A DNA stretch of 64,000 nucleotides from Anoplopoma fimbria (lineage: Eukaryota; Chordata; Actinopteri; Perciformes; Anoplopomatidae), in assembly GCF_027596085.1 (NCBI RefSeq), contig NC_072450.1:7838403-7902402 (forward strand), read 5' to 3'. How positions within the stretch are numbered: position 1 is the stretch's first letter; each line of letters begins with the position of its first letter. Below the pieces are notes generated by a model. It worked only from the letters and a program-made list of their open reading frames with translations. It was not told the origin of the DNA and did not search any database. Position numbers and translations under genes: made by a program. Below are positions 59,331 to 64,000 of this stretch, piece after piece.

Positions 59331-60739
59331 TAAAGAAAAGTTGATGAGCTTGAAGGTACCCGATGCCTTTTTTGACCACTAGCAGTGCTGTGCACATACA
59401 GTTATGCACATGCACGATATCCATGCCAATGGTTTCTAACTATTGCACTTATCTACAGGTGGCAGTAATGCACCATGAAAAACCGCCATGTGCAACCAAT
59501 GGAGGTTTCAAAGTTTTCAAAAACTAATATTTGAAATATTTTATGAGAAAGGAAATTCATTCAACAGGTAGATCTTACAGATACACTGAATGTTAACAGT
59601 ATTTCTGGCACAGTGCGCTGGCATAAATAAACTCTTCCAATCAGGCAGAGCAACCTGAATGGAATATAATTGTTCTCATTACACCATATTAAATATAGAC
59701 AGATTCTGTATGTACCTGTGCTGAAATCACAAGCTCCATCTTACTCTCTTGAATAGATTTTCCTGTAAATGTCTAAAGGGGTCAATTATTATTATAAGCA
59801 TACTATATAAAATGCAGGATAAGGCGTTGGATATTCCTTCAGAGTCGATAAGACCACATTGTCTGAGGCTTGTGGCACAATCTGCTCTAAACACACGTAC
59901 AGTATTTATCAACAGGCAGTTTGTGTTTATGAGTGTTTGCAATGTTTGCCTCTCTCCTCATTGCATATGAGAGGACATGATAACAGGACATAAATGGTGT
60001 TTGTTGACTTCAACAGATCCAATCAAGTTCAATCAAAAATTATCTGTCTAATTAAAGCTTGCAGATTAAAAACTAATTAAAACTGTTGATGTAGTTTATT
60101 ACATGAAAATTGTTTTAAAAAGAACCTCAATGACCCAATATTTTGATTGGTAACTCGTTCTGAAGAAATACATTTTGAATATTAGCAAGAATTGTGGGGT
60201 CAGTTTTTGAAGGACCTCTTGTTCTAGTGGACAGGATACTGAAACGGATCGCCTAATAATGACCTTTAAGTACAGATGTATTCTTCTTCTGTGACTTGTG
60301 AATGCTCTTTAATTGAAATGTATCCATTACCCTCCTTTAATTAACTCGTTACAAACAACTGTCTCTGATCACTGCACCTGCTTCCGAATTTGCTTCTCCA
60401 GGAACACTGTTGTTGTTTTATATATTGTACATATTGTGATTTTGCTATTTATGTCTTGGTCTCTATAGTGCTGCAGCACAGCTGAGCTGAAACAGTTTGA
60501 GATAGAGACAGTGACAACACGGATAATTTGAATAACAAAGACTTCAACTGGTTATGACATTAGCTTTGGGAGAAAAAAGAAGCATCATTACCATTTTTAA
60601 ATTACTTCCAGAGGACCGAGTACAGCAAAGGGCACTGCTTTATCCTTGGTTAGATGTATCATTATAGTTTCCCATTACTATAGCCAATTACAATGTCAGT
60701 CATAATAATTAGTATTGTGTTCAAAAATGTTATTTAAAT

Positions 60740-61615
60740 TAAAGCTATGGTTGGTAACCTTTTGTATTAAACATTTTTGTTATTGCTGTTGAAATTCTCT
60801 TTATAGCACAACAGAAATAAATAAGTTAAATGCAAAATTTAATCAGGGTAAAATTTGACATCAGTGGCTGTAACAGGACTGTAATAAACTGCCTGTCTAC
60901 CTGCATGCGTTCTGCCCTGCAGTCATTGCATGTCACCGAAGTCTTCCTCAAGCTGCTAGATTGACAGCTACAAGTACTATGAATAGCCATGACCATTATT
61001 ACATTACATTACATTACATTACAGTCATTTAGCAGACGCTTTTATCCAAAGCGACTTACAGGAAGTGTATTCAACATAGGTATTCAAGAGAACTACTAGT
61101 CACCAGAAGTCATAAGTGCATCTCCTTTCTTAAACAAGCATCTTAAAGCATAAACCAGAGCAAAAGTATTGGAGAGGCTTGATAGTTTGCAACAGACTAA
61201 TCCGAAATAGTAAGTGCTAAAACTATTGGGGATAGGATAAGTGCAGTAAACAAATAAAATTCAATAAGTGCAGCGAACTGTTTTAACTTCTTGCTCCAAT
61301 GTTACCAAAGACTCAGGGTAGTACTTCTTGAAGATGAGTTTTCAGCCTGCGCCTTGGGCAGCTGAATGGTCCTACATTTAATGTTCATTCCACCACTGAG
61401 GGGCCAGGACAGAAAAAGCTGTGAATTAACATTCATTATGGTAATTGCTGGGGAACAAAAGGCCTAATGTTGCCGAACAAAACACAAAATTTTGTGACTT
61501 TGGAGCTTGATAGTTTCATTGGAAAAGAATGGGAAACATTGGGGAGGTTGTTTGGATCAGATAATTAAAAAAATGTTTTAACTTCTTGCTCCAATGTTAC
61601 CAACCCTAGCTTTAA
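60740..61615 (+). mobile_element. DNA-transposon-like element with inverted ends
   Basis: The left end TTAAAGCTATGGTTGGTAAC is mirrored at the right by GTTACCAACCCTAGCTTTAA with one mismatch. A SINE/LINE-tail repeat is inserted at about 60993-61430. No transposase is seen. The family is common in percomorph DNA. Confidence 0.75.
60993..61430 (+). mobile_element. SINE/LINE-tail repeat nested in the 60740 element
   Basis: TTACATTACATTACATTACA, GTCATTTAGCAGACGCTTTT and ATCCAAAGCGACTTACAGGA at the left; GTCACCAGAAGTCATAAGTG in the body. It is related to 57640-57872 in the opposite orientation. Near 61282-61312 a second copy of the host element's terminal text (CTTGCTCCAATGTTACCAA) appears. Confidence 0.7.
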
Positions 61616-64000
61616 CATCACACAGAGTGCATGCTTTTACAAATGCCATCCAATTAGAAATCCAAGGATAAAAAATAGTTATCTTGAACAAAACACAATA
61701 CTGTATTTACTCAAGTCCTCAATTAAATGTCCATTATCTATAACTTGCAGAGTGCATGTTTTACAAAATCTGATTAGAAATAACAAAAAATAGTTATCTA
61801 ATAATTTCCTCCCAAGTGTCCCAAGGTAAAGAAGAAAAGAGGGCAGATAATCAGGTCTTTACAACATACAAACCCCAAACATACATATTTACAATCTTCT
61901 TATCTGGGAATGACCAAAATGAACAGCATAACAACATAAATATCCAATTAATACAAAATAACACTCTCAAGCACAAATTATTCACTGCTATCAAAAGCCT
62001 AACAATGTGAAATAATTTTACTGTCATATTAAAACAAAGGACAAAGTTCTTTGATGTACGGATTAATCATTAGATTTTATGATTTAGGTATTAAATTAGC
62101 CGGCACCCAAATATCCATAATGACAGCTCTCATGGGACTGTAATGATTCTGTGCCAATTACATAAATGTGAGCTTTGTGACATGAATTTCAATTACATTC
62201 ATGACCTTATATGGCAAAGCTGATATAAAGAATATATATTCATAGATTCATATGAAATATTATGAAGAATAAGCCCAAGTGAAGCAAAGTGAATCAAACT
62301 TCAGTGTGTAGATGTTTTTAGTCCTTTGTTGAAAATGAACAATGGTGAGCACCTAGAGATCACTTCTCTATTGTTCACATAAATAATCCATAGGTCTCCT
62401 AATTTATTTCCTGTTGTGGTGTATGTAAATGAGAGGGAAGTAATCATGGACCCGAGCTGTTGCCTAGCAATGCAATTTCGTTGAAACGGTCTATCCAATA
62501 ATTCTAAGGTGATGGTGTTGCTCTGGAACAATCCCCGCTATTTTACTCTCCACTGTGATGATCAACAACCTGCAATAGCTCACAGCGATGTTTTTCCCTC
62601 ATGATGTGCATACAGTGCCGATAAATCATTGTATACTGGATAGTAGCAAACTGTGCTTTCTCATATTTATCCTTGATCCATTAAAGTGGAAAGAAATGTA
62701 TTCATATGTAACACAAAAAACCATATTGTGATTGCTGTGATTCTGTGCTTTTCAACCGGGCCAACTGTAAGAAATAAAAACATTCAAAAACTAGTCAAAC
62801 CTGCAGTTATTGCTTTTTTTGCCATTTGGAGGCAGCGCAACAAGCTGTAGACTTTACATATAATCTTAGCACATTAATATGGCCTGTGAACATTGTTTCT
62901 GGAGACAACGTAAGTCCAATATTCACTGCTCTTAAAGACCTGTTTTGGTGATTAACGGGGAATGTTGTGATAAAGTTTTTGCCTCCAATCCGGATCCGAG
63001 TCGTATAATAAAATCCGATACAGAGTCCCAATCAAATACCTCCATTTTCCTCGATAATACGGCTGCGCAGTGCACACCTAAAGTGCATTAAAATTATTAA
63101 AATCAATCCAATGTATATGACAACTGAATAGCTCTGCATTGAATTAAGAAAACAATGCTTGCATACAAGCTGTTCCTTAATGTTTTTTTCATACATTTAT
63201 TTATTTACAAAATAAAAAAGTATAAAATAACAAACCCACCGTTTAAAGGGAATTTCTCTCTTCCTTTAAATGTGTCCTCCTGTTGCCCGAGTTACTTGAA
63301 TGAACTGTATTCCGTTCATTTATTCATCGTTGTCTGTACATCTTTGGCATGAATTGCATGAATAAATTACTGTTTTTGGCTTTTTGCCCGTGGTGATTTC
63401 GTTGCAGTGGCGTGGTGAGCGGTCCTCTCACACTGAGCTGAAATTAAACGAGTGCACATTAACTATGTAAATAATAGAAATATAAATCCTCACTGTCGCT
63501 TATAGTGTGTAGTGTTTGGCCTCGGCTCTCACACCTGGAGCTCAGAGGAGTGGAGGTGAGACTGACGGAGAAGATCTGGAGAGTTGAAGGCAGCTGCACT
63601 TGTTGATGTGCATGAAAGCTTTGCAAGTAAAACACCTGCTTGACACCTGACGTTACACGAAGGGTTGGCGTGGGCTCGATATCCCAATATACCCGATAAC
63701 AATCAGATAAAAAAATACTTTGATCAGTCCCAATACCAATCTTTGAGATCGGATACGGACATCCAAAGTTATTATCAACATATGATTACAGCAGCTTTAA
63801 AGAGCAAGTGCTGTTTTAATCACACATGTTCTAAAATGTTGAACAAAGTCTTGCCAACTAAAACATTTTCTAAAATGTAGTCCAGGCCATTAGAGAATAT
63901 AAATGTCATTACATTTTCCCATTTCTTAAATCATACACTAAACATTTTTATAATTTCTGTCACATGCCTATAAAAAAGGTTTTTCTCTCATGAGTTAATA

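Larger units (their letters stand above)
58427..64000 (-). other. Probable adamts7 upstream intron
   Basis: No exon was recognised on either strand; in particular there is no zinc-binding HExxHxxGxxHD stretch. The interval holds TC/CA simple sequence (58511-58567), a degenerate fish repeat (59125-59330), a nested transposon pair (60740-61615) and AT-rich DNA. Confidence 0.55.

Noticed and set aside
63480..63570. Plus-strand exon ending GAGTGGAG|GTGAGA as part of a neighbouring gene
   Set aside because: The donor is good but no open frame of a known family leads into it and adamts7 should still be in an intron here.

Overview
The window looks like nuclear DNA of a teleost fish, probably a percomorph. 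Its genes are split by introns with GT..AG borders. The non-coding DNA is full of fish-type repeats: Tc1-like transposons and their short derivatives, SINE/LINE tails ending in TTACATTACATT, a LINE tail with GGGGATCAATAAAG, and very long CA, GA and CAA microsatellites. No rRNA, tRNA, CRISPR array or bacterial-type operon was seen.

Three protein-coding genes are supported, all by exon-by-exon reading with matching splice phases. (1) cln6, plus strand, 2450-12027, seven exons and 304 codons: a multi-pass ER membrane protein of the neuronal ceroid lipofuscinosis family. A short promoter-like stretch with an inverted CCAAT box, a GC box and an ETS-like site lies just upstream. (2) calml4, plus strand, 14340-19210, five exons and 153 codons: a calmodulin-like light chain with degenerate EF-hands. 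It starts 2.3 kb after cln6 on the same strand, the same order as the mammalian CLN6-CALML4 pair. (3) adamts7, minus strand, 58426 down to 36199, fifteen exons and about 1320 codons seen. The visible part runs from the disintegrin-like region through the first thrombospondin repeat, cysteine-rich and spacer regions, three more repeats, a large mucin-type exon and four C-terminal repeats. Its 5' part (signal peptide, propeptide, metalloprotease) lies beyond the right edge, and the terminal PLAC exon was not found.

Layout: 1-2449 is cln6 upstream DNA with a LINE-tail minisatellite; 2450-12027 cln6 with several transposon fragments in its introns; 12028-14339 a short intergenic gap; 14340-19210 calml4; 19211-36198 a long stretch without a recognised exon that probably holds the 3' end of adamts7; 36199-58426 adamts7; 58427-64000 probably its next upstream intron.

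The most unusual structures are: a 430-bp inverted duplication, over 99% identical by eye, that copied an adamts7 intron end plus the first 18 bases of the following exon into another intron of the same gene; an adamts7 exon squeezed between two CA/TG microsatellites that have taken over its splice-site flanks; a Tc1 transposase pseudogene broken by a nested LINE tail, a 29-bp tandem duplication and a frameshift; a direct duplication flanking cln6 exon 1; and a strongly conserved acidic, tyrosine-rich island in the otherwise divergent adamts7 mucin exon.
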